Assembly (NCBI GenBank): GCA_001770855.1
Contig: MESE01000096.1
Span: 186,001 to 250,000, forward strand
Length of the DNA stretch: 64,000 bases
Origin: Burkholderiales bacterium RIFCSPLOWO2_02_FULL_57_36
GTDB lineage: Bacteria; Pseudomonadota; Gammaproteobacteria; Burkholderiales; Burkholderiaceae_D
Direction of reading: 5' to 3'
The translations under genes and the position numbers were made by a program. The stretch's first letter is position 1. Each line of letters starts with the position of its first letter. Below, one piece after another: positions 31,831 to 42,002 of the stretch. Below the pieces are notes generated by a model that saw only the letters and a program-made list of their open reading frames with translations, was not told the DNA's origin and searched no databases.

Positions 31831-32379
31831 TCAGAAATGCGGTTTCTTGGCGGCCTTGTTGTAAGCCGCAATGCCGTTCATGATTTCCGTCTTGGCGTCG
31901 TCTGGACCGAACCAGCCTTCTATTTTGACCCACTTGCCTTTTTCGAGATCTTTGTAGTGTTCGAAAAAATGCTGGATTTGCTGCAATCGAAAGTCGTTCA
32001 AGTCTTCCGGCTTTTGCCATTGGCTGTAAATCGGAAGAATTTTGTCCACCGGTACGGCAAGAACTTTGGCGTCGCCGCCGGCTTCGTCCTCCATCTTGAG
32101 AACTCCGATCGGTCGGCAACGCACCACGACACCGGGAATCAGCGGAAACGGTGTAATGACCAACACGTCAACCGGATCGCCATCGTCGGAAATCGTGTGT
32201 GGAATATAACCGTAGTTACACGGATAGTGCATCGCAGTACCCATGAAGCGGTCGACAAAAATTGCGCCCGACTCCTTGTCGACTTCGTACTTTATCGGAT
32301 CCGCATTCATCGGGATTTCGATAATGACGTTGAAATCGTTCGGAAGATCGCGGCCGGAAGGAACTTTATTGAGGCTCAT
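31831..32379 (-). CDS. ppa: Inorganic pyrophosphatase
   Basis: A 182-residue family I soluble pyrophosphatase. The catalytic core [10 protein letters not shown] holds the three metal-binding Asp; NYGYIPHTI and [18 protein letters not shown] are also conserved. ATG 32379 ([13 protein letters not shown]) is the family start; the open frame upstream is non-coding. It hydrolyses PPi in the cytoplasm. It has its own terminator, shared with the convergent kinase gene. Confidence 0.97.
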   Translation of the reverse strand: MSLNKVPSGRDLPNDFNVIIEIPMNADPIKYEVDKESGAIFVDRFMGTAMHYPCNYGYIPHTISDDGDPVDVLVITPFPLIPGVVVRCRPIGVLKMEDEAGGDAKVLAVPVDKILPIYSQWQKPEDLNDFRLQQIQHFFEHYKDLEKGKWVKIEGWFGPDDAKTEIMNGIAAYNKAAKKPHF

Positions 32380-32596
32380 GTGTTTTCTCAGAGGTATTGA
32401 TGATTTCGTAAAGGCGCAAATTATAGCGGCTTTCGACTCCGGATTGCGCGTCGCGGCGCTGATGTAAAACAACGTTATCCACGTTGTTTCCGCGTGATTG
32501 CATTAGGCAACGGCGCTCCGGTAACCCAGGCCTGCGCTGTGCGATGTATGAATGCGGGTTATCGACGAGCGCTACGACTGCCATCTTGAAAGCCGA

Positions 32597-33793
32597 TCAG
32601 CGCATTCTTGACAACGCACAATGCCTGTAATGCGCGGTGGCTTCTTCGGGGTGATTCAGCGCCTCATGCAATTGCGCGAGCTTCAGATGCGCCTCTCGCG
32701 CAGTCGCTGCTTCGCTGGCATCAGACAACGCCTGTTCAAGGTACCGCTGCGCCTTGCCCCATAGTTTTTGCTTCAGGCACAAGGTGCCTAGCGTAAGTGC
32801 AAGTTCGGCATCCATCGGCCGCTGATTCGCCCATTGCTCACAACGCTCTATCTGCGTCAGCAATGCCGGGGATCCTTCGGCTGCGGCCGATTCCCGGTAG
32901 GCACGAATCAGACGATCGTCCCAGGAAGCGGACAATGCTCTTTCCACCAGCGCACGCGCTTCGTCATGCAATCCTCTTGTATTGAACGCGCCGGCAGCAC
33001 GCGCCGCTACCTGCGGATTGATGCGATCTTCGGCCGGAACGATTGCCCAGATTCGCCGAATCGACTCCGCATCGTGAGCTCGACCGGACAACATATCGTC
33101 GTACGCCAATTCACGCAGCCGGCTCGACAACGCAGGATGGATCGCATCGTTTTTATCTAGAGACCGCACCAGGCGCAACACCTCCGGCCAGTTTTTCGCT
33201 CTCTGATTTGCCTTCAATGCAAGTCGCTGCGCATGTATATGGCGGGTCCCGGTGGCATTCAGCTCATTTACCGCATCAAGCGCGGCTTCGGGCCGATGAT
33301 CGTCGATCAACAATTCTATGGCAGTCATGAGCCGCGCAGTCTTGAGCGCGCTATCGTCCGGCACTTTGGATAACCAGATATCGCGTCGGCTTGGCTGGCC
33401 CATCCTGTGCGCTGCGCGCGCAGCGATGAGAGCGGCCAGGCCCGCATTGTCCTCGGACACCGCAGCACGCAGGGCAGCCTTTTCCGAGTGACCGAAACGA
33501 CCTTCGAAAAGCGCCTTCAAAGCCTCGCGCATCGCCTTGTTGCTTTCACGCTCACGCTTTTCCTTGCGATACAGTGCAACGCGTTGCGGCATCCGCTGTG
33601 TCGTGCGAATCGCCTTCAGCACACCGTATGTGAACAGAAATGAAAGCGCCATCAGCAGCAGGAAAAAATTCAGCGATAAATCGACCCGGTAAGGCGGATA
33701 AAACAACACGACATTGCCCGGATTGAAACGTGCCGCCAATGCGAGCCCGATAGCGGTGGCGAACAGAACGAGAAGCCAGATAAATATGCGCAT
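32597..33793 (-). CDS. hemY: HemY, TPR membrane protein of the hem operon
   Basis: A 398-residue HemY protein with two N-terminal membrane helices (residues about 2-22 and 40-60), a basic cytoplasmic segment (RTTQRMPQRVALYRKEKRERE) and a long alpha-helical TPR region. The ARFNPGNVVLFYPPYRVDLSL loop is typical of the family. HemY follows HemX in proteobacterial hemCDXY operons; its exact role in tetrapyrrole synthesis is not settled. It is the distal gene, 49 bp after hemX. Confidence 0.93.
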   Translation of the reverse strand: MRIFIWLLVLFATAIGLALAARFNPGNVVLFYPPYRVDLSLNFFLLLMALSFLFTYGVLKAIRTTQRMPQRVALYRKEKRERESNKAMREALKALFEGRFGHSEKAALRAAVSEDNAGLAALIAARAAHRMGQPSRRDIWLSKVPDDSALKTARLMTAIELLIDDHRPEAALDAVNELNATGTRHIHAQRLALKANQRAKNWPEVLRLVRSLDKNDAIHPALSSRLRELAYDDMLSGRAHDAESIRRIWAIVPAEDRINPQVAARAAGAFNTRGLHDEARALVERALSASWDDRLIRAYRESAAAEGSPALLTQIERCEQWANQRPMDAELALTLGTLCLKQKLWGKAQRYLEQALSDASEAATAREAHLKLAQLHEALNHPEEATAHYRHCALSRMR

Positions 33794-33842
33794 ATGCGTT
33801 TAGAAGAGCCTGTTGGCAATCATGTTGGCGGCGGTGCCGCCG

Positions 33843-35000
33843 TCAAGATGTCGGTTTGTAATTGCGGACCGCATTGAGGCTATCGGTCAGCGTCGGCATC
33901 TCGATCGACAGGTCGCTGCCTTGCACCTGCTTGAGCAATGATTGCGCAGTCTGGGTTTGCTTGGCGCGCGTATCGAAATATTTGGCAATCGTGTCCTGAG
34001 CGGCAAGCAAATCGCTGCGGAATGCCGACTCGTTGCGCGACAACAGCGCCAATCTCGCATTGAGCAAACGCAGTTTCAGGTTTTCACGTGCATAGTACGC
34101 TTGGGTTGGCGATAGCAATAACGCGTCCGGCGTTTCGACGGTACGCACGCGGACCAGTTGCCTGATTTCGTTCCACATTTCGTTGGCCAGGCTTTGTCCC
34201 ATGTGCTTCATCCTGGTGAACCAGGCTACGTCGGACTCGCCGGTATCAGCGCGCTTGTCTCCGGCAACAGTGGCCTCCCTGATGCTGGCACGCCGAGCAT
34301 TTTTCGGCTGCGTCGCTGGTAATGCGGGTTTCTCGTCGGACAGCAGCGGCATGCTGTCGATCTGGCCGATAATACTGTCCAGCCGTAACGCGATACCGGT
34401 CAAGTCCACGCTCGGCAACGATTTCAACCTGTCGATATCCTTGGCAATTGCCCGTCGGATGACGATGAACTGCGGCTTGTCCGCACGCGACAACCGCGTG
34501 TCCGCATTCTGCAGAGCGATCAGTGCACCGCGTACATTGCCCGCAAGTTGCAACTGCTGGCTGGCCGTCGACAACACCTGCTCGATTTCGGCGAGTGCCC
34601 AGTCGTCGCGATTCTTCGATAGATCCTGGTAAAGCTGCTCAAGCGCCAGTTGCTGGCTCTGGGCTTCGACTTGCCGGCTTTCCAGTACATTGACCTTGGC
34701 TTGCAATTCTTTCATCCCGTCCTGCATCGATTTGACGAGAACTTTTGTTTCGGTATTGATGCTGTCACCGGTTTGCAAGCGCTGTGCCACCTCCTTGCGC
34801 AGGCTCCTGATATCGCTTCGCGATTTCCACCATTCAGCGGCCAGCAAGAGCGCCAGTGCAATCAAAAGCAGGTAAATCAGGCGTTGGCTCAAGCGTGCCC
34901 GCCCTTGACGCACTACGGAGTTCGGCGCAATTGTATCTGCTTGCTGCGTAGCGGGATTCGGTTGCGAATTGGTGTCGGAGGGGGATGGCAGTTCGTTCAT
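33843..35000 (-). CDS. hemX: HemX, membrane-anchored hem operon protein
   Basis: A 385-residue protein: Pro/Ser-rich cytoplasmic N-terminus, one membrane helix (LIYLLLIALALLLAAEWW, residues about 42-60), then a coiled coil and helical domain characteristic of HemX (often misnamed uroporphyrinogen-III C-methyltransferase; there is no SAM-binding domain here). Its start overlaps the hemD stop by 4 bp. It is thought to scaffold or regulate early heme enzymes. Confidence 0.92.
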   Translation of the reverse strand: MNELPSPSDTNSQPNPATQQADTIAPNSVVRQGRARLSQRLIYLLLIALALLLAAEWWKSRSDIRSLRKEVAQRLQTGDSINTETKVLVKSMQDGMKELQAKVNVLESRQVEAQSQQLALEQLYQDLSKNRDDWALAEIEQVLSTASQQLQLAGNVRGALIALQNADTRLSRADKPQFIVIRRAIAKDIDRLKSLPSVDLTGIALRLDSIIGQIDSMPLLSDEKPALPATQPKNARRASIREATVAGDKRADTGESDVAWFTRMKHMGQSLANEMWNEIRQLVRVRTVETPDALLLSPTQAYYARENLKLRLLNARLALLSRNESAFRSDLLAAQDTIAKYFDTRAKQTQTAQSLLKQVQGSDLSIEMPTLTDSLNAVRNYKPTS

Positions 35001-35767
35001 TGTGAGAATTGTAACGCGGCGAGCAATTGTTCGTCGCCTGATCCTGTAAGAGTGATATGCCGAAAACCAAGTTCTCTTGCGGTTTCTTCAATCCGCATAT
35101 GGGAAATGATGATTTTTTGCTGTAGCATTTTTGCTACACCATCATCACCCAATACTTGTCTCGCCATCCGTATCAGATTTCGCAACGCTTCGGAACTGGT
35201 GATGATCCAGTCATTTTCGGAGTTTGCCAATTCGGTCAATTGCTTGCGTTGCGCCTGTTCCAGCGTCGGCGCATTGCGCCGGTATGCCGCCACCTGGATT
35301 ACCTCGATGCCTGCGTTGCGTAGCGCATCCGCCAGCAACTCGCGCCCTGTTTCGCCACGTACGATCAATACCCGTTTACCCTGCAACGCATGCAGATCCA
35401 GCGCATCCAGCAGCGTTTCGGAATCGGTGCGCGCCGGGTCGCGTGGACTGACGATGTCGGCATTCGCGGAAGTCACGCCATACCGTGCCAGCGCCGTCTT
35501 GCTGCCGTCGCCGATTACCGCCAATGCAACATCCTTCGGCCAGCTGTGCACGATGTCGAACGTCGCATCGATCGCATTCGGGCTGACAAAAGCCACCATG
35601 GCGAAACCGCTCAAGTCGGCCAGTACCGCGTGTAGCGGTGCCGGATCGGCCAACGGCCGGATCTCCAATAACGGAAACACAATGGCGTTACGACCCAAAG
35701 CGGCGACGCGTTGCGCGAACGTCTCGGCCTGTGCGATCGGGCGTGTGATTACGACAGGATTAGCCAT
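34997..35767 (-). CDS. hemD: Uroporphyrinogen-III synthase
   Basis: A 256-residue HemD starting at ATG 35767 ([15 protein letters not shown]), overlapping the hemC stop by 8 bp. The family is poorly conserved, but VVITRP, the segment [16 protein letters not shown] and the late [11 protein letters not shown] pattern are typical. It closes and rearranges ring D of hydroxymethylbilane to uroporphyrinogen III. An open frame upstream of 35767 lies within hemC and is not coding. Confidence 0.94.
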   Translation of the reverse strand: MANPVVITRPIAQAETFAQRVAALGRNAIVFPLLEIRPLADPAPLHAVLADLSGFAMVAFVSPNAIDATFDIVHSWPKDVALAVIGDGSKTALARYGVTSANADIVSPRDPARTDSETLLDALDLHALQGKRVLIVRGETGRELLADALRNAGIEVIQVAAYRRNAPTLEQAQRKQLTELANSENDWIITSSEALRNLIRMARQVLGDDGVAKMLQQKIIISHMRIEETARELGFRHITLTGSGDEQLLAALQFSQ

Positions 35768-36785
35768 CCACTTTGCATGCCGCAAGGATTGCGTTTGCAT
35801 CTTGTGCGCGCAGCGCATCCGCGATTTTCCGGCCCAGCGCTTCCGGTGCATCCGCCGGGCCGGTGGCGTCGGCACTTGCGATGCGCTGTCCGTCCGGTGT
35901 CGCCACCATGGCGCGCAGCCGCATGATCGCGCCGTCGATTGTCGCGAATGCCGCCAGCGGAATCTGGCAACTGCCGCCGAACGCCTTGGACAAGGTCCGC
36001 TCCGCCGTCACGGCACGAGCGGTATCCTGATGGTTGAGCGAAGCAAGCATGGTCCGCAGATCATCTCTTCCGGCGGGTATTTCAATTGCCATTGCCCCCT
36101 GCCCCGGTGCCGGCAAGCTCTGCTCCGGCTCCAGCACCGAACGGATACGGCTGGACATACCCAGGCGGTTCAATCCGGCTGCCGCCAATATAATCGCCGC
36201 GTACTCGCCGCGGTCCAGCTTTCCCAGCCGGGTATCGAGATTACCGCGTAGCGGGTGAATCACAAGCTTCGGATAACGGGCGGCAATCAGCGCCTGACGC
36301 CGCAAGCTGCTGGTTCCCACCACGGCGCCGTCGGGCAGTGCATCGAGCGATGCATATTCATTGGAGACGAACGCATCACGCGGATCTTCGCGTTCAAGCA
36401 CTGCCGCAAGCTCGAAGTTTTCCGGCAAATCCATCGGCACATCCTTCAACGAATGCACTGCGAGATCGGCGCGGCCTTCTGCCATTGCAATTTCCAGCTC
36501 CTTGACGAACAAGCCTTTGCCGCCCACTTTTGACAAGGCGCGATCGAGAATCTGGTCGCCCCTGGTAGTCATGCCTAGAATTTCAACGCTGGTCTGCGGA
36601 TATAATGCGGACAGCTTTGCCCGTACATGTTCAGCCTGCCACATTGCGAGGCGACTTTCGCGCGAGGCGATGACCAACTTCGGTAAGGGAAATACTTTCA
36701 AAACAGGCTCTTTCGATTTTAGTGGCACTAATTGCGCTAGACGACTGGCTTTATCGCGCTGTTGAAATTTTCCAGATTTTATCAT
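35760..36785 (-). CDS. hemC: Porphobilinogen deaminase (hydroxymethylbilane synthase)
   Basis: A 341-residue HemC. It has the conserved [16 protein letters not shown] start, [37 protein letters not shown], and the Cys of [10 protein letters not shown] that binds the dipyrromethane cofactor. It polymerises four porphobilinogens. The ATG at 36785 has an excellent GGAGG ribosome binding site five bases upstream, so I keep it although it adds about 30 residues (Lys/Gln-rich) before the usual N-terminus. It is the first gene of hemC-hemD-hemX-hemY, divergent from ppc. Confidence 0.96.
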   Translation of the reverse strand: MIKSGKFQQRDKASRLAQLVPLKSKEPVLKVFPLPKLVIASRESRLAMWQAEHVRAKLSALYPQTSVEILGMTTRGDQILDRALSKVGGKGLFVKELEIAMAEGRADLAVHSLKDVPMDLPENFELAAVLEREDPRDAFVSNEYASLDALPDGAVVGTSSLRRQALIAARYPKLVIHPLRGNLDTRLGKLDRGEYAAIILAAAGLNRLGMSSRIRSVLEPEQSLPAPGQGAMAIEIPAGRDDLRTMLASLNHQDTARAVTAERTLSKAFGGSCQIPLAAFATIDGAIMRLRAMVATPDGQRIASADATGPADAPEALGRKIADALRAQDANAILAACKVDG

Positions 36786-36854
36786 GCGCCTCCAGGTGAA
36801 ATTAGGCCGAGGACTATATTCATTTTTTCAAAAAGCTGATTGAAACCGCCCATC

Positions 36855-39728
36855 ATGGCAAAACAACCAAATCATTCCTTGCACCCTTCAAAAATTTCCG
36901 CCGACAAAGACGCTCCTTTAAAAGAAGATATTCGGCTGCTGGGCCGACTGCTCGGCGATGTCCTGCGACACCAGGAAGGAAATTCCGTTTTCGAAATAGT
37001 CGAAACCATTCGCCAGACTGCCGTGCGCTTTCGGCGTGAATCCGATGCGCAAGCCGGCTCCGACCTTAACAAATTATTAAAAAAATTGACGCGCGACCAG
37101 ACAATTTCGGTGGTCCGCGCATTTTCCTATTTTTCGCACCTGGCCAACATTGCGGAGGATCAGCATCACAATCGGCGACGGCGTGCGCATCAACTCGCGG
37201 GGTCCGGCCCTCAGCAAGGCAGCATCGAGTATGCGCTGTCGAAGCTGGACGGCGCCGGCGTATCCGGCGCAACGGTGCGTTCCTTCTTCAAGGATGCATT
37301 GATTTCACCGGTACTGACGGCGCATCCGACTGAAGTGCAGCGCAAAAGCATCCTGGATGCCGAACATGAAATCGCACGCCTGCTGGCTGAGCGCGACCTG
37401 CCATTGACGCCCAGGGAACGGACTCGCAACGATGAAATGCTGCATGCCCGTATCGCCACGCTTTGGCAAACGCGGATGCTGCGCTATACCAAGCTGACCG
37501 TGGCGGACGAGATCGAGAATGCGCTGTCATATTATCGAATCACTTTCCTGCGCGAGTTGCCCGGCTTGTACGACGATCTGGAAAGCGAAATCGCGTCGCA
37601 GTTTCCGCAGCGATCGAGCCGCGGCTTGCGCCACAACGAATTGCCGCCGTTCGTGCAAATGGGCAGCTGGATCGGCGGCGACCGCGATGGCAATCCGAAC
37701 GTCAATGCGGCAACAATGCAGCATGCGCTGGCACGCCAATCGACCACGATTCTTGACTTTTACCTCGACGAAGTACATGCGCTCGGAGCGGAACTGTCAA
37801 TATCGACGTTGCTGGTCGACGCAAGTCCGGAACTTCAGAAATTGGCCGAAATTTCCCCCGATCCGTCGAAGCACCGAGCCGATGAACCTTATCGTCGTGC
37901 ATTGATCGGCATTTATGCGCATCTGGCTGCAACCGCGCGCGCGTTGGGCGCGGCCGATGTCTTGCGTAAGGAAGTCGGCCATGCCGCGCCTTATGCAAAT
38001 GCATCCGAGTTCACCGGCCATCTGCAAATTCTGGTGGATTCGCTCAATGCGCACCACGGCGCAATATTGGTCAGGCCGCGCTTGGCCATGCTGAAACGCG
38101 CATCCGAAATTTTTGGATTCCATCTTGCCACGCTGGATATGCGCCAGAGTTCGGATGTGCACGAGCGCGTTCTCGCGGAATTATTCTCCCGTGCGAAAGT
38201 CGAGCAAAAATATGCCGAATTGCCCGAGCAAAAAAAGGTCGAACTGCTGCTTCAGGAATTGGGCCAGCCGCGCCTTCTTTATTCCCCCTACATCAGCTAT
38301 TCGGATGAGACCGGATCGGAACTGGCGGTGTTGCGTGCCGCCTTTGAGATCCGGCAGAGATATGGCAACCGGGCCATCCGCAACTATATTATTTCGCATA
38401 CGGAAACCGTATCGGACTTGCTTGAAGTCTTCCTGTTGCAAAGGGAAACCGGACTGCTGCGCTTCGAATCGGAAAATGCGTCGGGGCATGTCGACGGACA
38501 AACCGGCGCCAAGCAGGGATTGATGGTGATTCCATTGTTCGAGACCATTCCGGACTTGCGTTCCGCCGCAAAAATCATGGAAGACGTGATGGCGATACCG
38601 CAAATCAAGCGCCTGATCACCAGGCAAGGTGCTTTGCAGGAAGTCATGCTTGGATATTCCGACTCCAACAAGGATGGCGGGTTTTTGACGTCCAACTGGG
38701 AGTTGTACAAGGCGGAAACGCATCTGGTCGATGTCTTCGACCGCGCCGGAATCAAACTGCGCCTGTTCCATGGCCGCGGCGGAACCGTAGGGCGCGGCGG
38801 CGGACCCAGCTATGAAGCCATCCTCGCGCAACCGCATGGAACAGTGAACGGCCAGATACGCCTGACCGAGCAGGGAGAAACCATTGCATCCAAGTTCTCC
38901 AATCCGGAAATCGGCAGGCGCAATCTCGAACTGCTGATTGCGGCAACCCTGGAAGCAAGCCTGATGCCCAGCCCGTCCAATGGGAAGCAGGCAAAAAGAC
39001 TGGCTGAGTTCGAACAGGTGATGGGGGAATTGTCCGAACTGGCATATCGATCATATCGCAATCTGGTGTATGAAACGCCAGGATTTACCGATTATTTTTT
39101 CTCCGCCACGCCGATTGCGGAAATCGCTGAACTCAACATCGGGTCTCGCCCGGCCTCGCGCAAACCAAGCCGCCGCATCGAAGATTTGCGTGCCATCCCG
39201 TGGGGATTTTCGTGGGGCCAGTGCCGCTTGCTGCTGCCGGGCTGGTATGGCTTCGGCACCGCGGTATCGTCCTGGCTGGGGCAAGGCGATGCCAAGACCA
39301 AAGGCAAGAAACTGGCGACCTTGCGCGCCATGTTCAAGGAATGGCCGTTCTTTGCCACGCTGTTATCGAACATGGATATGGTGCTATCGAAAACCGATCT
39401 TGCGGTCGCATCGCGCTACGCTGAACTGGTAGCGGACAAAAAGCTGCGCAACGGCATTTACAAGCGCATCGTCAACGAGCACGAAAGAACTACCGCGTGC
39501 CTGACCATGGTCACCAGCGCCAAGGAACGGCTCGCAAATAATCCGCTGCTTGCACGTTCAATCAAGAATCGCTTTGCCTATCTGGATCCGCTGAATCACT
39601 TGCAAGTTGAACTGATCAAGCGCCATCGGGCAGCAACGCTCGATGGCCGCAACATCGACGAACGGGTAAATCGCGGGATTCATCTGACAATCAACGGGAT
39701 TGCAGCGGGATTGCGCAATACCGGTTAA
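36855..39728 (+). CDS. ppc: Phosphoenolpyruvate carboxylase
   Basis: A 957-residue PEPC from ATG 36855 ([10 protein letters not shown]); a TTG five codons earlier is also in frame. It has the catalytic His motif [13 protein letters not shown], the [14 protein letters not shown] glycine loop, and [22 protein letters not shown]. The C-terminus ends in [11 protein letters not shown], as the family does. It makes oxaloacetate from PEP and bicarbonate to refill the TCA cycle. It is divergent from hemC with about 70 bp between starts, and is followed by a DUF427 gene. Confidence 0.97.
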   Translation: MAKQPNHSLHPSKISADKDAPLKEDIRLLGRLLGDVLRHQEGNSVFEIVETIRQTAVRFRRESDAQAGSDLNKLLKKLTRDQTISVVRAFSYFSHLANIAEDQHHNRRRRAHQLAGSGPQQGSIEYALSKLDGAGVSGATVRSFFKDALISPVLTAHPTEVQRKSILDAEHEIARLLAERDLPLTPRERTRNDEMLHARIATLWQTRMLRYTKLTVADEIENALSYYRITFLRELPGLYDDLESEIASQFPQRSSRGLRHNELPPFVQMGSWIGGDRDGNPNVNAATMQHALARQSTTILDFYLDEVHALGAELSISTLLVDASPELQKLAEISPDPSKHRADEPYRRALIGIYAHLAATARALGAADVLRKEVGHAAPYANASEFTGHLQILVDSLNAHHGAILVRPRLAMLKRASEIFGFHLATLDMRQSSDVHERVLAELFSRAKVEQKYAELPEQKKVELLLQELGQPRLLYSPYISYSDETGSELAVLRAAFEIRQRYGNRAIRNYIISHTETVSDLLEVFLLQRETGLLRFESENASGHVDGQTGAKQGLMVIPLFETIPDLRSAAKIMEDVMAIPQIKRLITRQGALQEVMLGYSDSNKDGGFLTSNWELYKAETHLVDVFDRAGIKLRLFHGRGGTVGRGGGPSYEAILAQPHGTVNGQIRLTEQGETIASKFSNPEIGRRNLELLIAATLEASLMPSPSNGKQAKRLAEFEQVMGELSELAYRSYRNLVYETPGFTDYFFSATPIAEIAELNIGSRPASRKPSRRIEDLRAIPWGFSWGQCRLLLPGWYGFGTAVSSWLGQGDAKTKGKKLATLRAMFKEWPFFATLLSNMDMVLSKTDLAVASRYAELVADKKLRNGIYKRIVNEHERTTACLTMVTSAKERLANNPLLARSIKNRFAYLDPLNHLQVELIKRHRAATLDGRNIDERVNRGIHLTINGIAAGLRNTG

Positions 39729-39740
39729 GGAGGAGGACCC

Positions 39741-40031
39741 ATGCCGAAAGCAATATGGAATGGAACGGTGATCGCCGACGCGCCTGCCGATGCAGTCGAA
39801 ATCGTCGAGGGAAATGTTTATTTTCCCGTCGGCGCGGTTAACTCGGCCTGTCTGCAGGCCAGCGACCATCATTCATTTTGTCCGTGGAAAGGCACTGCGA
39901 ATTATCACCATGTCGTGGTCGCGGGCGAGGTCAATCAAAATGCGGCTTGGCATTATCCGGACCCGAAGGATGCGGCGAGAAATATTGCCGGCCGTATTGC
40001 GTTTTGGCGCGGTGTGCAAATTCTGCCTTGA
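39741..40031 (+). CDS. DUF427 family protein
   Basis: A 96-residue protein with the DUF427 signature: KAIWNGTVIADA, VEGNVYFP, and the core TFCPWKGTANYH-type motif seen here as SFCPWKGTANYHHVVV, with AWHYPDP. The fold is a small beta barrel; the function is unknown. It follows ppc by 12 bp with an AGGAGGA ribosome binding site overlapping the ppc stop region, so the two are cotranscribed. Confidence 0.92.
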   Translation: MPKAIWNGTVIADAPADAVEIVEGNVYFPVGAVNSACLQASDHHSFCPWKGTANYHHVVVAGEVNQNAAWHYPDPKDAARNIAGRIAFWRGVQILP

Positions 40032-40077
40032 GCGGGAACCGGGTTGCGTCGCAATCGTTGCAACGCCGCATGGCCGA

Positions 40078-40872
40078 CTAACGCACCAGCGCCTTGATCA
40101 CCGTCCACTGCCGCCGCGAAATCGGCAGCCGGTCATCGACGTCGCGCAAGATGACTTGCCATGACTCTTGCGCCTTTTCATTTTCGCCTTCCGGATCCAC
40201 CGTCTGGGATCCTCGTTCGACACCGATAATTGCCTTGCGCGCCACCAATGCATTTCGATGCACGCGGACGAATACCGCACCGAACTCCTCCTCGATGGAC
40301 AACAGCGACGCCTCAATCAGGTAATCGCGCATCTTGGTGCGAAGCGTGACATATTTCAGTTCCGCCTTCAGATAGATTACATCGGTCACCGGAACCAGCA
40401 ACAAGCGCCCGCGCTCCTGTACCGAAAAATGCTGACGCTTCATCCGCAGCGCCACGGCAGTGTCGGTAATTGCATCCTTTTGCAATGGAAGCTGTCCCCG
40501 CAAAGCGCTGACTCTCTGAATCGCTTCCGCGAGACGCGCGGCGCGGACGGGCTTCAACAAATAATCCAGCGCATGCACGTCGAATGCCTTGAGCGCATAT
40601 TCATCATGCGCGCTGATGAAAATAATCGAGGGAGCGCCGGTGAGCTCGCTGGACAGGTGACTTGCGAGTTCAAGCCCGGTCATCCCGGGCATTTGAACGT
40701 CAAGCAAGACGATATCCGGCCTGGTCCGGACAATCTCGTCCAGCGCATCCTGAGCGTGGCTTGCCGTTCCCGCCAAATGATGCGGGCATTGCTCCGCGAT
40801 GTCCGACAACAGCGTGATGAGCCTGGCGCGCGCCGGTGCTTCATCGTCGACAATAAACAGCCTTGGAATCAT
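40078..40872 (-). CDS. algR: LytTR response regulator, AlgR-like
   Basis: A 264-residue regulator: receiver with IVDDEAPARARL and phospho-acceptor Asp58 (LLDVQMPGMTG), then a C-terminal LytTR DNA-binding domain (AVFVRVHRNALVARKAI, SRRQW). The start overlaps the stop of the sensor kinase gene by 4 bp. Gene order (argH divergent from a LytS-type kinase plus this regulator, with hemC-hemD nearby) matches the algZ-algR region of Pseudomonas. The regulon here is unknown; in Pseudomonas AlgR affects type IV pili and alginate. Confidence 0.88.
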   Translation of the reverse strand: MIPRLFIVDDEAPARARLITLLSDIAEQCPHHLAGTASHAQDALDEIVRTRPDIVLLDVQMPGMTGLELASHLSSELTGAPSIIFISAHDEYALKAFDVHALDYLLKPVRAARLAEAIQRVSALRGQLPLQKDAITDTAVALRMKRQHFSVQERGRLLLVPVTDVIYLKAELKYVTLRTKMRDYLIEASLLSIEEEFGAVFVRVHRNALVARKAIIGVERGSQTVDPEGENEKAQESWQVILRDVDDRLPISRRQWTVIKALVR

Positions 40873-41912
40873 ACAGACACTTTCACGTAAGGAAATCGAA
40901 GCCGCACCTCGAAAAATCCGCGGGCCACGGTCGTCGTCAGTTGGGCCTCGACGTCATACAGCAATGTCAGTCGCTCGCGGATGTTTTCGAGCGCCATATG
41001 ATTGCCGGTGGATGGCGCATCGCCATGATATGGATTGACTACCGCAATCTCGATTCGGTCGATCGAGCGGCTCAGGTGAATCTGTATCAGTACCGGCTTG
41101 CTGCTGGGTTCGACACCGTAATGCACTGCGTTCTCCAGCAACGGTTGCAGCAGCAAAGACGGTATCTGCGCCTTGCGCAATACCTCATCGGTGACATCCA
41201 CCGCATCCCATTGCACCTGCAAGCGCTGGCCCAGCCTGACCTTTTCGATTGCCAAATATTGCTTGCATACGCGAACCTCGTCCTGCAATGTGGTCATGTC
41301 GCGTCCGTCGCGGATCAGCACCCTGAACAGGTCGGCCAGATCCTCCAGGGTGGTTTCGGCTTGGCGCGGCTCGGTCCGGATCAGCGACAGCACCGCATTC
41401 AGGCTGTTGAACAGGAAATGCGGCTGGATCCGCGCCTGCAGCGCCTGCAGGCGCGCTTCCGCCAGCGCCGGTGAAAACGCGCGAGTGCGCATTTCAAAAT
41501 AGTGCTGCAATACGATGCCGAACAATGCCGCAACCGACATCCCCTTGATCATCGTCAAATAGTTAAAGCTGTTCAGGAACAGCTCGAGCGACGATAAAAA
41601 CTGGATCAGCAGCGCAGTGACGGCAGCGGGCACCAGCGCACATACGGCACGCTGCCCCCATTGCGGAATTGTACCAATCAGCCGTCTTAACGCACATAGC
41701 ACCAGCAGCGACGACAGGCAAGCCAGTTCGACCAGAATCGACGATTCGACAAACTCGAGCAAACCCGGCCGAATTCCATTGGTCCGCAATAGAATCGCCG
41801 CCAGTACCGACACATTCACGGCAAGCAGCACCCGGAAAATCACCCCGATGTTGCAGCAATCCGGGATGACGATGTCGATGGGTCGACTGACAGACGCGGT
41901 GGATGACGGCAT
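40869..41912 (-). CDS. algZ: LytS-type sensor histidine kinase, AlgZ/FimS-like
   Basis: A 347-residue membrane kinase with four or five hydrophobic helices (residues about 25-150), then a His_kinase domain with the phospho-acceptor motif RIQPHFLFNSLNAVLSLIR and a degenerate HATPase (LLQPLLENAVHYG, LENIRERL). ATG 41912 (MPSSTASVSR) is preferred over 41975, which would leave almost no room for the argH promoter. It partners the LytTR regulator encoded with a 4-bp overlap. Confidence 0.86.
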   Translation of the reverse strand: MPSSTASVSRPIDIVIPDCCNIGVIFRVLLAVNVSVLAAILLRTNGIRPGLLEFVESSILVELACLSSLLVLCALRRLIGTIPQWGQRAVCALVPAAVTALLIQFLSSLELFLNSFNYLTMIKGMSVAALFGIVLQHYFEMRTRAFSPALAEARLQALQARIQPHFLFNSLNAVLSLIRTEPRQAETTLEDLADLFRVLIRDGRDMTTLQDEVRVCKQYLAIEKVRLGQRLQVQWDAVDVTDEVLRKAQIPSLLLQPLLENAVHYGVEPSSKPVLIQIHLSRSIDRIEIAVVNPYHGDAPSTGNHMALENIRERLTLLYDVEAQLTTTVARGFFEVRLRFPYVKVSV

Positions 41913-42002
41913 AAGCGGATAGCTTTGTTGTGATGAGACGCTGGAACACGGTGCGCTTGTTCTATAATCGAGCAATTCACCAGGACTTGAAACCTATTTA
42001 TT

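Noticed and set aside
33843-35000. HemX considered as a uroporphyrinogen-III methyltransferase
   Set aside because: The common database label is misleading; there is no SAM-binding methyltransferase domain, only a membrane helix and coiled coil.
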